Source of the DNA: Exophiala sp. HKRS030
Lineage: Eukaryota > Ascomycota > Eurotiomycetes > Chaetothyriales > Herpotrichiellaceae
Direction of reading: 5' to 3'
DNA length: 64,000 nt
NCBI GenBank assembly: GCA_023897205.1
Contig: JAHWDD010000007.1
Coordinates: forward strand, 4,898,001 to 4,962,000
Position numbers and translations under genes: made by a program. Positions 54,726-64,000 of this stretch are shown here, one piece after another (positions within the stretch are counted from its first letter, which is position 1; the number at the start of each line of letters is the position of its first letter). The notes under the pieces were generated by a model. That model was not told where the DNA came from, ran no database searches, and saw only the letters and a program-made list of their open reading frames with translations.

Positions 54726-57700
54726 ATGGCGACCACCAGTTCCATGTTCATGTATAGTCTGACTATTCAGTCACCTTCAGCCATTACTCAAGCTGTTCTG
54801 GGTCAATTTGCTGGTACAAAAGAGCAACAGATCATCACAGCTTCTGGTTCAAAACTCACCATCCACAGACCCGATCCTACCCTGGGCAAGATCTCGCCAA
54901 TATTTACCCAAGACTGCTTTGGCATTGTCAGAACCCTAGCCGCCTTCCGACTCGCTGGCAGCAGTAAAGGTTTGTTTGAAACACTCCCCAAACCTCTTCC
55001 ATCTTTGTCATTTCTTCGTCGCTAACATCTCCTGCTAGACTATTTGATCGTCGGCTCGGACTCAGGTCGCATCACAATCCTTGAATATCTACGAGACCAA
55101 AACCGTTTCCACCGTGTACATCTCGAGACTTTTGGCAAATCTGGTGTCCGTCGAGTTATTCCTGGCCAATATCTGGCAGTTGACCCAAAGGGAAGAGCAT
55201 GTCTCATTGCTGCAGTCGAAAAGAACAAGCTCGTCTACGTCTTGAACCGAAATGCTCAGGCCGAGCTCACTATTTCTTCTCCTTTGGAGGCCCACAAACC
55301 CCAAACCTTAGTCTTTGACTGTGTCGCTCTGGACGTGGGCTATGAAAATCCCATTTTCGCTGCGCTAGAGGTCGACTATACTGAGGTCGATCAGGACCCA
55401 AGTGGTCAAGCAATGGAAGAGGTGGAAAAATTACTAGTCTTCTACGAACTGGATCTAGGTCTCAATCACGTCGTGCGGAAGTGGGCTGAACCAGTTGCAA
55501 GAGATGCCTCGAAGCTGTTTCAAATTCCTGGAGGCTCTGACGGGCCTAGCGGTGTTCTCGTCTGTTCCGAAGACAATATCACCTATAGACACTCAAATCA
55601 GGATGCGTTTCGCCTACCCATACCAAGAAGAAGAGGTGTCCTTGAGAATCCGGATCGAAAAAGACACATCGTTGCAGGTGTCATGCACAAGATGAAGGGC
55701 CAATTTTTCCTCCTCCTGCAATCCGAAGACGGCGATTTGTTCAAAGTTACCATAGATATGGTCGAAGACGATAACGGACAGCCTACTGGAGAGGTCAAGG
55801 CTTTGAAGATCAAGTACTTTGACACCGTTCCTGTTGCCAACAGCCTCCACATTTTGAAGAGCGGCTTTCTCTTTGTTACTGCCGAAAATGGAAACCATCA
55901 ATTCTATCAATTTGAAAAGCTTGGGGACGATGACGACGAGACAGAATTCAGCAGTGATGATTTTCCTGCCGACCCAACAGAGCCCTACGAAGCCGCCTAC
56001 TTCCACCCCGTCCCCTTTCTAATCTTAATCTCACTCAAAGTGTCGAGTCTGCAAACCCTCTGATGGATTGCAAGGTTGTGAACCTCTTGGACGACGATGC
56101 TCCTCAAATCTATTCCATCTGTGGTTCTGGTGCTCGTAGTAGCTTCAAAACGCTCAAGCATGGTCTGTCGGTTACAGAGATCGTCGAGTCAGAACTTCCA
56201 GATCGCCCAGAAGCAGTGTGGACAACGAAACTTGCCCGAGATGATCAGTATGATGCATATATTGTTCTTTCATTCAGGAGCGGGACACTCGTGCTCAGCA
56301 TTGGTGAGACAGTTGAAGAAGTTACCGACACAGGCTTCTTGTCTAGTGCACCAACTCTCGCCGTACAACAACTCGGCGAGGATAGTCTAGTCCAGGTGCA
56401 CCCACGGGGAATTCGCCATATCCGGGCAGACAAAAGGGTCAACGAATGGCCTGCACCGCAACATCGGTCCATTGTTGCAGCTACCACCAATGAACGACAA
56501 ATAGCAGTCGCCCTCAGTTCAGGTGAAATAGTCTATTTTGAACTTGATACTGACGGCTCTCTCGCTGAGTACGAAGAACGTACGGAAATGAACGGCACGG
56601 TCACATGTCTCAGCCTCGGAGACGTTCCAGAAGGACGGGTGAGAAGCTCATTTCTCGCGGTTGGGTGTGACGATTCTACAGTTCGAATACTCAGTCTTGA
56701 TCCCAACTCTACTCTCGAGAGCAAATCAGTTCAAGCATTGACCTCAGCACCATCATCGTTATCAATCAGTACGATGCCAGACTCCACATCTGGTGGTAAC
56801 ACCCTGTACTTGCATATCGGGCTTTACTCCGGAGTATACCTTCGCACAGTCCTGGACGAAATCACTGGTGAATTGTCAGATACCCGATCCCGCTTCTTGG
56901 GATTGAAACCAGCGAAACTATTCAAAGTGTCCGTGTGTGGCCAGTCCGCTGTGCTGGCTGTCAGCTCGCGATCATGGCTTGGCTATACGGACACTCAAAC
57001 CAATGGGTTTATGCTGACGCCACTGGACTCTGTTGGTCTTCAGCATGTATGGAACTTCACAAGCGAACAATGCCCAGAAGGAATGGTTGGCATCCAGGGT
57101 CAAAACCTAAGGTACGTTTATACTTTTCCTTCTCCCAACTTAGGTGATGAGTCCATAACTATGCTCTTTCTGAAATCAAAGATTGATGCGGAAAGACACT
57201 AAAAATTCCAATTGTTCCTTCTGAAATGAAATCTGCAATTATATATATTGAGTGGAGTCAAGCACATTCTGCTAACACGCGACTCCTAGGATATTTACGA
57301 TCGAGGATGTTTCACGAAATCTACTTCAAGAAAACATCTCCTTACCTTTTACTCCTCGAAAATTTGTGAAACACCCTGACCAACCACTCTTCTATGTAAT
57401 CGAAGCCGACAATAATGTACTCGCGCCCGCAACCAGAACCAAGCTACTTTCAGAATCTACTGCCGTCAACGGGGATGCGGTTGTGTTGCCCCCTGAAGAG
57501 TTTGGACATCCACGTGGAACTGGGCATTGGGCTTCATGTATCCAAGTCATCGACCCAGTCAAAACCAAGTCCGCCATCTTTACCCTAGAGTTGGATGACA
57601 ACGAGTGTGCCACCAGTATTGCCATTGCTCCATTTTCAGGCCAAGATGATGAGGCCTTTCTAGTTGTGGGGACAGCGAAAGATCTCGTTGTTAGTCCTCG

Positions 57701-58607
57701 ATCGTTCTCCGCGGGGTTTATCCACGTTTATCGCTTTCACGAAGAGGGGAAAGAGTTGGAATTCATTCATAAGACAAAGGTCGAAAAACCACCAACAGCT
57801 CTCCTTGGCTTCCAGGGTCGTCTTCTTGCAGGAATTGGCTCTGATTTACGAATTTACGACCTAGGTATGAAACAGATGCTTCGGAAATGTCAAGTGCAGG
57901 CCAGCCCCAACCTCATTGTGGGATTACAGACTCAAGGAAGCCGTATCATTGTCAGTGATATACAGGATAGCATCACATATGTGGTTTATAAATTCCAGGA
58001 GAACAAGCTGATACCCTTTGCGGACGACATGATTGCTCGATGGGCAACATGTGCGGCAATGGTTGATTATGAAACTGTGGCCGGTGGTGACAAGTTTGGA
58101 AACCTTTGGCTTTTGAGATGTCCACCCAAATCGTCAGAAGAAGCAGATGAAGACGGCTCTGGTGCACATCTGACCCACGAACGACAATACCTGAACGGTG
58201 CACCGAACCGATTGAGCCTCATGACGCATTACTTCCCCGGTGACATCCCAACGAGCATTCAGAAGACCAATCTGGTAGCTGGAGGACGTGATCTTGTGTT
58301 TTGGACCGGATTCCAGGGCACGTTGGGCATACTTGTTCCGTTTGTTGGCCGAGAGGATGTCGACTTCTTCCAATCTCTGGAAATGCAACTCGCTTCAACG
58401 AATGGAAACCCACCACTACTCGGAAGAGATCATCTTATTTACCGATCGTACTACGCACCGACGAAAGGCACGATTGACGGCGACCTATGCGAGACATTCT
58501 TCTTGTTACCGAATGACAAGAAATTACAGATTGCCGGCGAATTGGATCGGTCCGTGAGAGAGATTGAGCGCAAGCTCTCTGATATGAGGACAAGAGTCGC
58601 ATACTAG
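54726..58607 (+). CDS. RSE1: Pre-mRNA splicing factor RSE1 (SF3b130/SF3B3), with one-base frame break
   Basis: Subunit of the U2 snRNP SF3b complex, needed for branch-site recognition. Exons 54726-54969, 55039-57111, 57290-58607; introns begin GTTTGT and GTACGT and end GCTAG and CCTAG (the second has a GCTAAC branch site). Starts [20 protein letters not shown]. The MMS1/CPSF-A N-terminal propeller region is clear ([37 protein letters not shown]), as is the C-terminal CPSF_A domain ([39 protein letters not shown]). Frame slips at the C run 56006-56009; one added C gives [20 protein letters not shown] followed by [10 protein letters not shown], the expected sequence, and a total of exactly 1211 residues, the family length. 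Mis-assembly is therefore far likelier than loss of an essential gene. Confidence 0.95.
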
Positions 58608-59521
58608 AGAAGAGAAAGATACCCACAAAATGTACGAGCATTTATGACGAAGAATCAGATCGAATTCACCGTCCGAACCGCCATTGTGACATTCCCAACA
58701 ACAAGTTCTCTTCGTCAATCCCAAGCCAACGCCGTCCCGTCTACAGTACCTCGTACACCTCCCGAGTGTGAAGAAGCTCCTGTGCATTGATACCCGGCTG
58801 GGAGCCCACAAGTCCGAGCTACTATCGCAGGTAACATCTCCTCCCAACCCTTTTCCACGCAATCACATTCAACCAGACCTGCCCTCTCATCCCCGTCCCC
58901 CATTTCCCTCTCAACCCACACGTCAAGTCTCTTACCTCGCTCGATCTATCCGCCAATGCATTCCTGCACGGTCTGCCATTTTCTCCCATCGGTTGATCTT
59001 GAGCTGGATGCTTTTCTCCCTCTTCTCTCCAAAGCGTCGTGATGCGCGGTTAACACCCTGTTACACGGTTTGCCGGGGGAAGGGATTTGAAAAGGCATGA
59101 GACGAGATTGAAAGTACGCTGATTTTTGAGTACGACTTTCGCCTCCCTTTTGACGCATTGCTTGTCTTTTCGAGCGGGCGTGAGTTGGGGTCGTGGTGCT
59201 TTGTTGTAATTTATCCGGCGGGACATTTCCGAATATCCATATTAATATGTGCGTCATGAGTAGTAATACGCTTCTGGAATTTTTTGTGCTACTCGAGTTG
59301 AGAAACTTGCGTTTAGATTTTTGACGATATGTACAACCACGTCCTGCGTGACAATCGTGACAATTTCCAAATGACCCAACTATGTATCTCACTTAATTCT
59401 GCAGAGTCGCAAATGGTTGATCACTTTTTCCGGAGAAAGATGCTACTAGTTGCTATACAAGGTTGATCGCACAGACGATCGCTCCTCACTTCCCACTTTT
59501 GTGACGCAGACATCGCAGCCT
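58608..59521. other. Intergenic between convergent RSE1 and nitrilase genes
   Basis: 3' flanks of both genes. Short chance frames only. Confidence 0.45.
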
Positions 59522-60793
59522 TCAGGGCGGCGGTAGTAAATCCAGGCCCTCGACCGTCAATTTGAATGCGTCCGGCCTGCTGTAATGACCCACAGCATCG
59601 AAGTCGAGGTGTCCGCGGTCACAGTCGTCAAAGTCGACCTCAGCGTAGATCAGTTCGTCCTGCTTGTTCCACACGGGGCCTTGCAGAGTTTTGCCCAGCG
59701 GGTTTACGATGCAGCTTCCACCGGCTGAAACATATTCTTCGCCAGCAGAATCGAGTTTTCCAACGGTGGACGACGAGGATTCCGCGAATGGATCTTGGAG
59801 CGTGGTGTGGGTACCGGATTTTGGGTCTTGGTCTTCTCTATCTTCTTCGAAGATAGCATCGTCCTTGCACCGCCACGCGATCTCGTGGTTCTCTTCTGTA
59901 CGCATCGACATGGAGCGGCGTCTGTGAGTGGTTGGCGCCGTGCCATTACCGGTCGTTGACAATGACGATGTCCCGTTCGGTAATTTCTCACCCGCTTTAC
60001 TGGACTCGGTTGCTGGCGAACCTGTGATCCACTCTGGTAGGTTTTTCTTCTTCGTGGCCTGATTCGCACTCAAGACGAAACATCGCCCTTCGCTAGCGAT
60101 TGTCTTGACCAGGCTCTCCCAAGTATCTCTGGGATCTGCCGTTGGTGCCAGCCACAAATTGACTCCTTGGCTGTAGATTGCATACCGCAGCAACGGCATG
60201 AAATTCTCCCAGCATATAGCGCAACCCATAACCACTCTGACACCCTTTATGGTCGCCGTTACTGCTTTCAATGTGCTCGGTTGACCTTGTGCCCACACCA
60301 GCCGCTCCGACCCGGTTGGCATGACTTTTCTCCTCTTCCCAATGATACCACGGATGGGGTCCACATATACAGCTGCGCAGTAAAGACTGCCTGCGGTTTT
60401 CTCCACAAGACCTGTCACTATAAATACGCCCGTCTCACGTGCTATATCTTCGAGGATCTCCCGTGTCCCATCACCCCGGCGGCCCGTCTCTTTGTTCACT
60501 GGCAATTTCCGGTCCAGCCAGTCGTCGCCTGCGCCGTTGGGAGTGTCACCGAGATCGACAGCTGACCGGTGATAGGCAAGGAATTGATCTCGTCCGGAAT
60601 CGGTGCGGGAGCCAATGGCAGCACCGAAGGAACATGTTCGTGGGTAGCCGCCCAGGTAGGCTTCGGGGAAGAGCAGGATCGAGATGTCCTTGGATGCTGC
60701 GGTTTGCGTGGCTTGACGTAGTGCCGCGAGGGTGTCGGAAAGAGTTGAGAGGGTATGAGATTGGCTCACACCGATCTTGAGAAGTTGTGGCAT
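59522..60793 (-). CDS. Nitrilase-superfamily C-N hydrolase
   Basis: Intronless, 423 residues. Catalytic residues are visible: Glu44 in FPEAYLGGYPR, Lys156 in KRRKVMPTGSER and Cys194 in CAICWENFMPL, followed by NLWLAPTADPRDTWE. The CWEN and GGYPR contexts fit true nitrilases/cyanide hydratase-like branch 1 enzymes, which convert nitriles to carboxylic acids. Residues ~248-355 are a Ser/Thr/Glu-rich low-complexity insertion before the last conserved strand (GGSCIVNPLGKTLQGP); ordinary nitrilases (about 320-350 residues) lack it. No signal peptide. The next gene upstream, 3-dehydroshikimate dehydratase-like, has the same direction, 600 bases away. Start MPQLLKIGVSQS is the only reasonable one. 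Confidence 0.88.
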   Translation of the reverse strand: MPQLLKIGVSQSHTLSTLSDTLAALRQATQTAASKDISILLFPEAYLGGYPRTCSFGAAIGSRTDSGRDQFLAYHRSAVDLGDTPNGAGDDWLDRKLPVNKETGRRGDGTREILEDIARETGVFIVTGLVEKTAGSLYCAAVYVDPIRGIIGKRRKVMPTGSERLVWAQGQPSTLKAVTATIKGVRVVMGCAICWENFMPLLRYAIYSQGVNLWLAPTADPRDTWESLVKTIASEGRCFVLSANQATKKKNLPEWITGSPATESSKAGEKLPNGTSSLSTTGNGTAPTTHRRRSMSMRTEENHEIAWRCKDDAIFEEDREDQDPKSGTHTTLQDPFAESSSSTVGKLDSAGEEYVSAGGSCIVNPLGKTLQGPVWNKQDELIYAEVDFDDCDRGHLDFDAVGHYSRPDAFKLTVEGLDLLPPP

Positions 60794-61396
60794 ATTTGAT
60801 CCTGACTTTTCTTTGTCCTTGAACCGGTTCTTGTTAACCTCTTCTGCAGGTTGAGCTGGTGGTTGAGTTCGGAGACACGGTGAGGCCTGTCAGTTGAAGT
60901 GCAGAGCAGAGAGTAGGATCAAAGATGGCTCATACAATACAACAATAGCAGGTAGAAGTCACATACACATCACAATACAAATACCATGGAAGTATGGGCA
61001 GTGCTCGTATCCTCACCAAGAGTCATCACAGCTAAGGTGAGTAGGAGAAGTCCGTAGTTTGGCGGAGATGCATAGGCATTTATTCATTGCATCTTGTCAA
61101 GTCCAATCCACATGCGGGGAAGGCAAGAAGTGAGACTCTTTCGCTCTTGGAGAAAATCAAAAGTCTCGTGGTTGTGCAGTTTAGGGTAGGAGCAATTGCC
61201 CGTCAAGGCCTAGAGGATGCCAAGACACACCTGCATCTGTAGACCACGAGGCTGAATTTTATACGTCGCAACAAGGCTGAAGGTCGTGACAAGTTTCTTC
61301 CTCCGAGTCTCTAACGACCAGGTGGAGGTACATGCTCGTGGGTGACACTTCTTTCAAGTTCCCTAATCCTACATCGCTGATCCATGGTCTGATACT
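60794..61396. other. Intergenic upstream of nitrilase
   Basis: Nitrilase promoter region and 3' flank of the dehydratase-like gene; no gene or notable repeat. Confidence 0.45.
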
Positions 61397-62380
61397 CTAA
61401 CCCTGCAAGATCCTCTTCAGCTTTTCCCACGACTCCCGACCCCTCTGAGCCCAATGCTCTGGTCCCGCCGACTCTTCCTTCATCTTGCGATGGAAGATCT
61501 CCATACTGACCCATCCAGACCATCCGCTCTCAAGCAACCAGGCCCGACAAATCTCCTCCATCGGGAAGTATGCCTTCTCATTGACCTCCAAGGGAAACAG
61601 TCTCCCGTAAGTACACCAAGAATGCGGTCCATCCTTGTCCTCGTGATACGCAGGATGACCAGGGAGTAGTGGTGGCGACAGCTTCTCCGCGTCACTCAGC
61701 TGGACATAAACGATCTTGTCTCTAGGACACTGGTCCAAGAAACGCTGCGTCGATGCGCTCAGTGCGGCTTGCCCACCCGCCCGAACCCCAGATTTCGATC
61801 TCGGATCAGCCCACAAACGTGAAACAATATGGTATGTATCCAGACAAAGGCCAAAGTTTGGCCGGTCAACCAACTGGACGATCCTCAACGACTCCTCCCA
61901 GTCAGCCACGTGCGTGCCCCAAGCCAGTGCTTCATATGCAAACGTCACGGGAGGACTTCGACTTTGTCCCAGATTAGCAAGAGCTCTCAGCTCGCTCACT
62001 ATCACGTCGGTATCTCCGATCGCATCTTTACTATCATTGCTCGGAATCTGTATGATGGTCGTTCCCAGTTCGGCAGCGATCTCGATCCATTCTCGTGCGT
62101 TTTCCAATCTGTCCTCTAACGGCGTCGGTTGGCCTTCGAAATTGTCAAATGACCCAAAGCATAGAATCTCCACATTATGGTCAGCGCATAATTGTTTGAT
62201 GCGACGGGCAGCCTCGAGCCTCGAGACGTCGTGCTGCTTCACGTAGGCGTCAAAGTCGGTGATGAACAGCTCGATTCCTTGATAGCCGGCTGCTTGTACT
62301 GCTGAGATTTTGGATTCTAGAGTATGCGAGGCGTGCCAGCCCAATGAGACGGAAGAGATCGCGAGCTTGTGTTGGTCCAT
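61397..62380 (-). CDS. 3-dehydroshikimate dehydratase-like TIM-barrel protein
   Basis: Intronless, 327 residues, sugar-phosphate isomerase/epimerase (xylose isomerase-like) fold. Best resemblance is to fungal quinate-pathway 3-dehydroshikimate dehydratase (QutC/Qa-4), which makes protocatechuate. Seen: ISSVSLGWHASHTLESKI, AAGYQGIELFITDF, VTFAYEALAWGTHVADWEE (metal Glu), RPNFGLCLDTYHI (metal Asp), KIVYVQLSDAEKL and GWVSMEIFHRKM (metal Glu). Other members of the same fold act on other sugars or cyclitols, so the substrate is an inference. No quinate dehydrogenase, dehydroquinase or QutA/R regulator gene is in the window, so it is not in a classic qut/qa cluster here. Confidence 0.8.
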   Translation of the reverse strand: MDQHKLAISSVSLGWHASHTLESKISAVQAAGYQGIELFITDFDAYVKQHDVSRLEAARRIKQLCADHNVEILCFGSFDNFEGQPTPLEDRLENAREWIEIAAELGTTIIQIPSNDSKDAIGDTDVIVSELRALANLGQSRSPPVTFAYEALAWGTHVADWEESLRIVQLVDRPNFGLCLDTYHIVSRLWADPRSKSGVRAGGQAALSASTQRFLDQCPRDKIVYVQLSDAEKLSPPLLPGHPAYHEDKDGPHSWCTYGRLFPLEVNEKAYFPMEEICRAWLLESGWSGWVSMEIFHRKMKEESAGPEHWAQRGRESWEKLKRILQG

Positions 62381-63268
62381 AGGTAGATTGATCGTGTGAT
62401 GTGTTCCAACTACTTAGTAGTCACGTTATTTCTTTCTGCTGAATCTCTCAATCATGGACGTCACCACGCGCAAAGCATCCACCAGTTTACCAGGTCATCC
62501 GTCGAGGTTTGTCATCTCCTATACACATTGACATACTGCGACGGGCATGAATCAATCCGCAGTAGCAACAAACGGGGAAGATCCGGCCAAATACCTGCAT
62601 TCTAAACACTGCAAATGATGTACCCGACCCCGATTCCTGGGCTCTATGCACTATGACGTACCATTATGGCGGATTGATTAAAAGTGTTCAGGTCGTATGA
62701 ATTAGGAAGTTGGGAAATGGTCACATTACCTCTTGAGATGAGCTCGATCAGCAACAACTGACAAGCAGGAACACACTCACCCAAATATCAATCGGACGTC
62801 GTGTGCCTACTCGTAATTGATTGAGGAAGCCTGAGTTGCCGTGATACTGTTGTAGCTGTCGCTCTAATGCGGCACGAGCATCATCAATATCACATCAAAA
62901 GTCATTCGACTCCACTAGTAATGACGTCGACGTTGTGAACTGGTAAAGTGAAGTCATAAGTGAAACCGAGATGGGGAAGTAGACTCCCGGAATCGTTGAT
63001 ATATGATTTTGAATCTTGAAAGGGGATTCTCTTACATACATAAATGATCGCTTTAGATCATGACAGAGTAAAGATTGCGAAGGTCAAGACTCCATTTTCC
63101 CATCTCATCGAACCTTTGTCCACACGAGCCCATGCTCGACGCATCCAATACCCACACTTTTATAAGCCTTTTAGATAGCGACGAACACTAGAGGAGTGAT
63201 TGCGCCGAGCAAGCGCTAGATTCTCCAAACCTCATATCACTTACTCACAACCTGCGCACTCCTGGCGT
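62381..63268. other. Intergenic upstream of the dehydratase-like gene
   Basis: Promoter region of the dehydratase-like gene and 3' flank of the membrane-protein gene. No conserved frame, RNA or repeat seen. Confidence 0.45.
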
Positions 63269-63999
63269 TCAAAGTCTCTTTTTCTCCCCTACTACTCCTG
63301 CCTGAGCGAACACCGCTTCGTCTCGTTCCCAGATCAATGTCAAAGCCGTAGCAAAAGGTCCCAATAAGGCGATCTTGCCGAAAACAACGAACAAGCTGCC
63401 AATGTCCAAGGATCCTGAATCATTTTTGGTCGCTTTCTTGACAGGGTTGGAGTATCTTGACGCCAATGCCCAGATTATGTATGCAGCCGAAGTGATGTAA
63501 TAATCGTATTGCAAGAACCATTGAGAACCTTGCGCAATGTTGATTGCTTTGGCGTCGCCGAAGGGGTTTGGTGGCACAAAGACATTGACTGGGTGGAGTT
63601 CGGCCTGCGCTGCTGATGTAAACAGATTTGGAAATACGAAGGCAGAGATTGAAAGTGTTAATGTCGCGATATGAGTTGGAACACTAAACGCAAGTCCGAA
63701 TTTGTACACGTTTCGGAGGATGGCTATTTGGTTTGACTGACGGTCGCTTTCGTTGGTGTATTCAATCTTTGGCCACAGGGCAAAACTCCAGACGTAGTTG
63801 TAGACGGTCGTCCATAATGGAAAGGCTTGCCAGACGAGGATCGCCGTGATTTTGGATGTCACGCTCAGAACACTCGGGTTGGCAACGTCATTAGAATCGT
63901 GGGAACCACAAATCCGATTAAAGTGCCGAAGGGTAAGCCGGACAGGAGACCTTCTGGGATGGTCAAGGCTGCTGGAGTGATGGGCGCCGTGGAAGTAAT
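63269..63999 (-). CDS. Multipass membrane protein of unknown function, 5' part outside, one-base frame break
   Basis: Stop at 63269-63271; the gene runs off the window end. At least five hydrophobic segments are seen: GLLSGLPFGTLIGFVVPTIL, ITAILVWQAFPLWTTVYNYV, FGLAFSVPTHIATLTLSISA, YDYYITSAAYIIWALAS and FGKIALLGPFATALTLIW. The frame slips between TILMTLPT and PSVLSVTSKI; one more G at 63876-63878 (plus strand) joins them as LPTPSVLSVTSK. The sequence type resembles integral membrane proteins often found beside fungal secondary-metabolism genes, but I cannot name the family, and no biosynthetic gene is visible next to it in the window. Confidence 0.65.
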   Translation of the reverse strand, partial: YFHGAHHSSSLDHPRRSPVRLTLRHFNRICGSHDSNDVANPSVLSVTSKITAILVWQAFPLWTTVYNYVWSFALWPKIEYTNESDRQSNQIAILRNVYKFGLAFSVPTHIATLTLSISAFVFPNLFTSAAQAELHPVNVFVPPNPFGDAKAINIAQGSQWFLQYDYYITSAAYIIWALASRYSNPVKKATKNDSGSLDIGSLFVVFGKIALLGPFATALTLIWERDEAVFAQAGVVGEKKRL

Positions 64000-64000
64000 C

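Noticed and set aside
55981..56070. An intron to explain the RSE1 frame change
   Set aside because: Both sides of the break are conserved sequence a few residues apart, leaving no room for an intron.
1..64000. CRISPR array, phage or integrated virus
   Set aside because: Eukaryotic genome context; no direct-repeat/spacer pattern and no viral protein motifs were seen.

Overview
The window is nuclear DNA of a filamentous ascomycete (Pezizomycotina). Genes are widely spaced and carry few, short introns with GTNNGT donors, CTAAC/CTGAC-like branch sites and YAG acceptors. They encode fungal housekeeping proteins (Trz1, Kap95, Apc4, Atg2, Utp17/Nan1, Dsk2, Rse1) and fungus-specific families (bZIP with a DUF3425-like tail, EthD, 2EXR/F-box-like, DUF7770-like, fungal APH kinase, fungal 3-dehydroshikimate dehydratase). 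Recurrent TACTCCGTA and TACCTAGGTA motifs between genes would fit a eurotiomycete-type genome, but the class is a guess.

Layout. 1-2.3 kb: 3' part of long-form tRNase Z (+). 2.3-4.9 kb: gene-free, with a large hexanucleotide microsatellite. 4.9-7.8 kb: importin-beta KAP95 (-, 5 exons). 9.5-12.3 kb: APC4 (-). 13.1-15.1 kb: a protein with an N-terminal glycogen-binding-like (CBM48/AMPK type) domain (-). 18.5-19.5 kb: a von Willebrand A protein (-). 21.6-27.6 kb: autophagy lipid-transfer protein ATG2 (-). 28.6-30.4 kb: ADGF-type adenosine deaminase (-). 30.9-32.8 kb: bZIP factor (-). 34.1-37.6 kb: UTP17/NAN1 (+). 38.9-39.2 kb: EthD protein (+). 39.7-40.3 kb: F-box-like protein (-). 42.3-44.7 kb: PHP/DUF3604-type protein (+). 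45.8-47.8 kb: secreted TAP-like peptidase (+). 48.2-50.3 kb: a decayed-looking accessory stretch with a divergent 5S rRNA gene (-), an AT-rich relic, a DUF7770-like gene with a frame break (+) and an APH-like gene with an in-frame stop (-). 50.8-51.8 kb: mitochondrial-type enoyl-CoA hydratase (+). 52.1-53.5 kb: DSK2 ubiquilin (-). 54.7-58.6 kb: RSE1/SF3b130 (+). 59.5-62.4 kb: nitrilase and 3-dehydroshikimate dehydratase (both -). 63.3 kb to the end: a multipass membrane protein (-, 5' cut off).

The main cross-cutting observation concerns sequence quality. Eight frame breaks in six genes (tRNase Z, ATG2 x3, the DUF7770-like gene, enoyl-CoA hydratase, RSE1, the terminal membrane protein) are each repaired by adding one base, and each break lies at a G or C run. 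Repair restores family-like protein across each junction, and in RSE1 it gives exactly 1211 residues. Systematic loss of one base in G/C runs in the assembly is more likely than six independent pseudogenes. The genes are unrelated in function. I see no secondary-metabolite cluster or clear new system. The most unusual biological items are the structurally preserved divergent 5S copy, the intronless bacterial-looking DUF3604/PHP protein, and the decayed island around the 5S copy.
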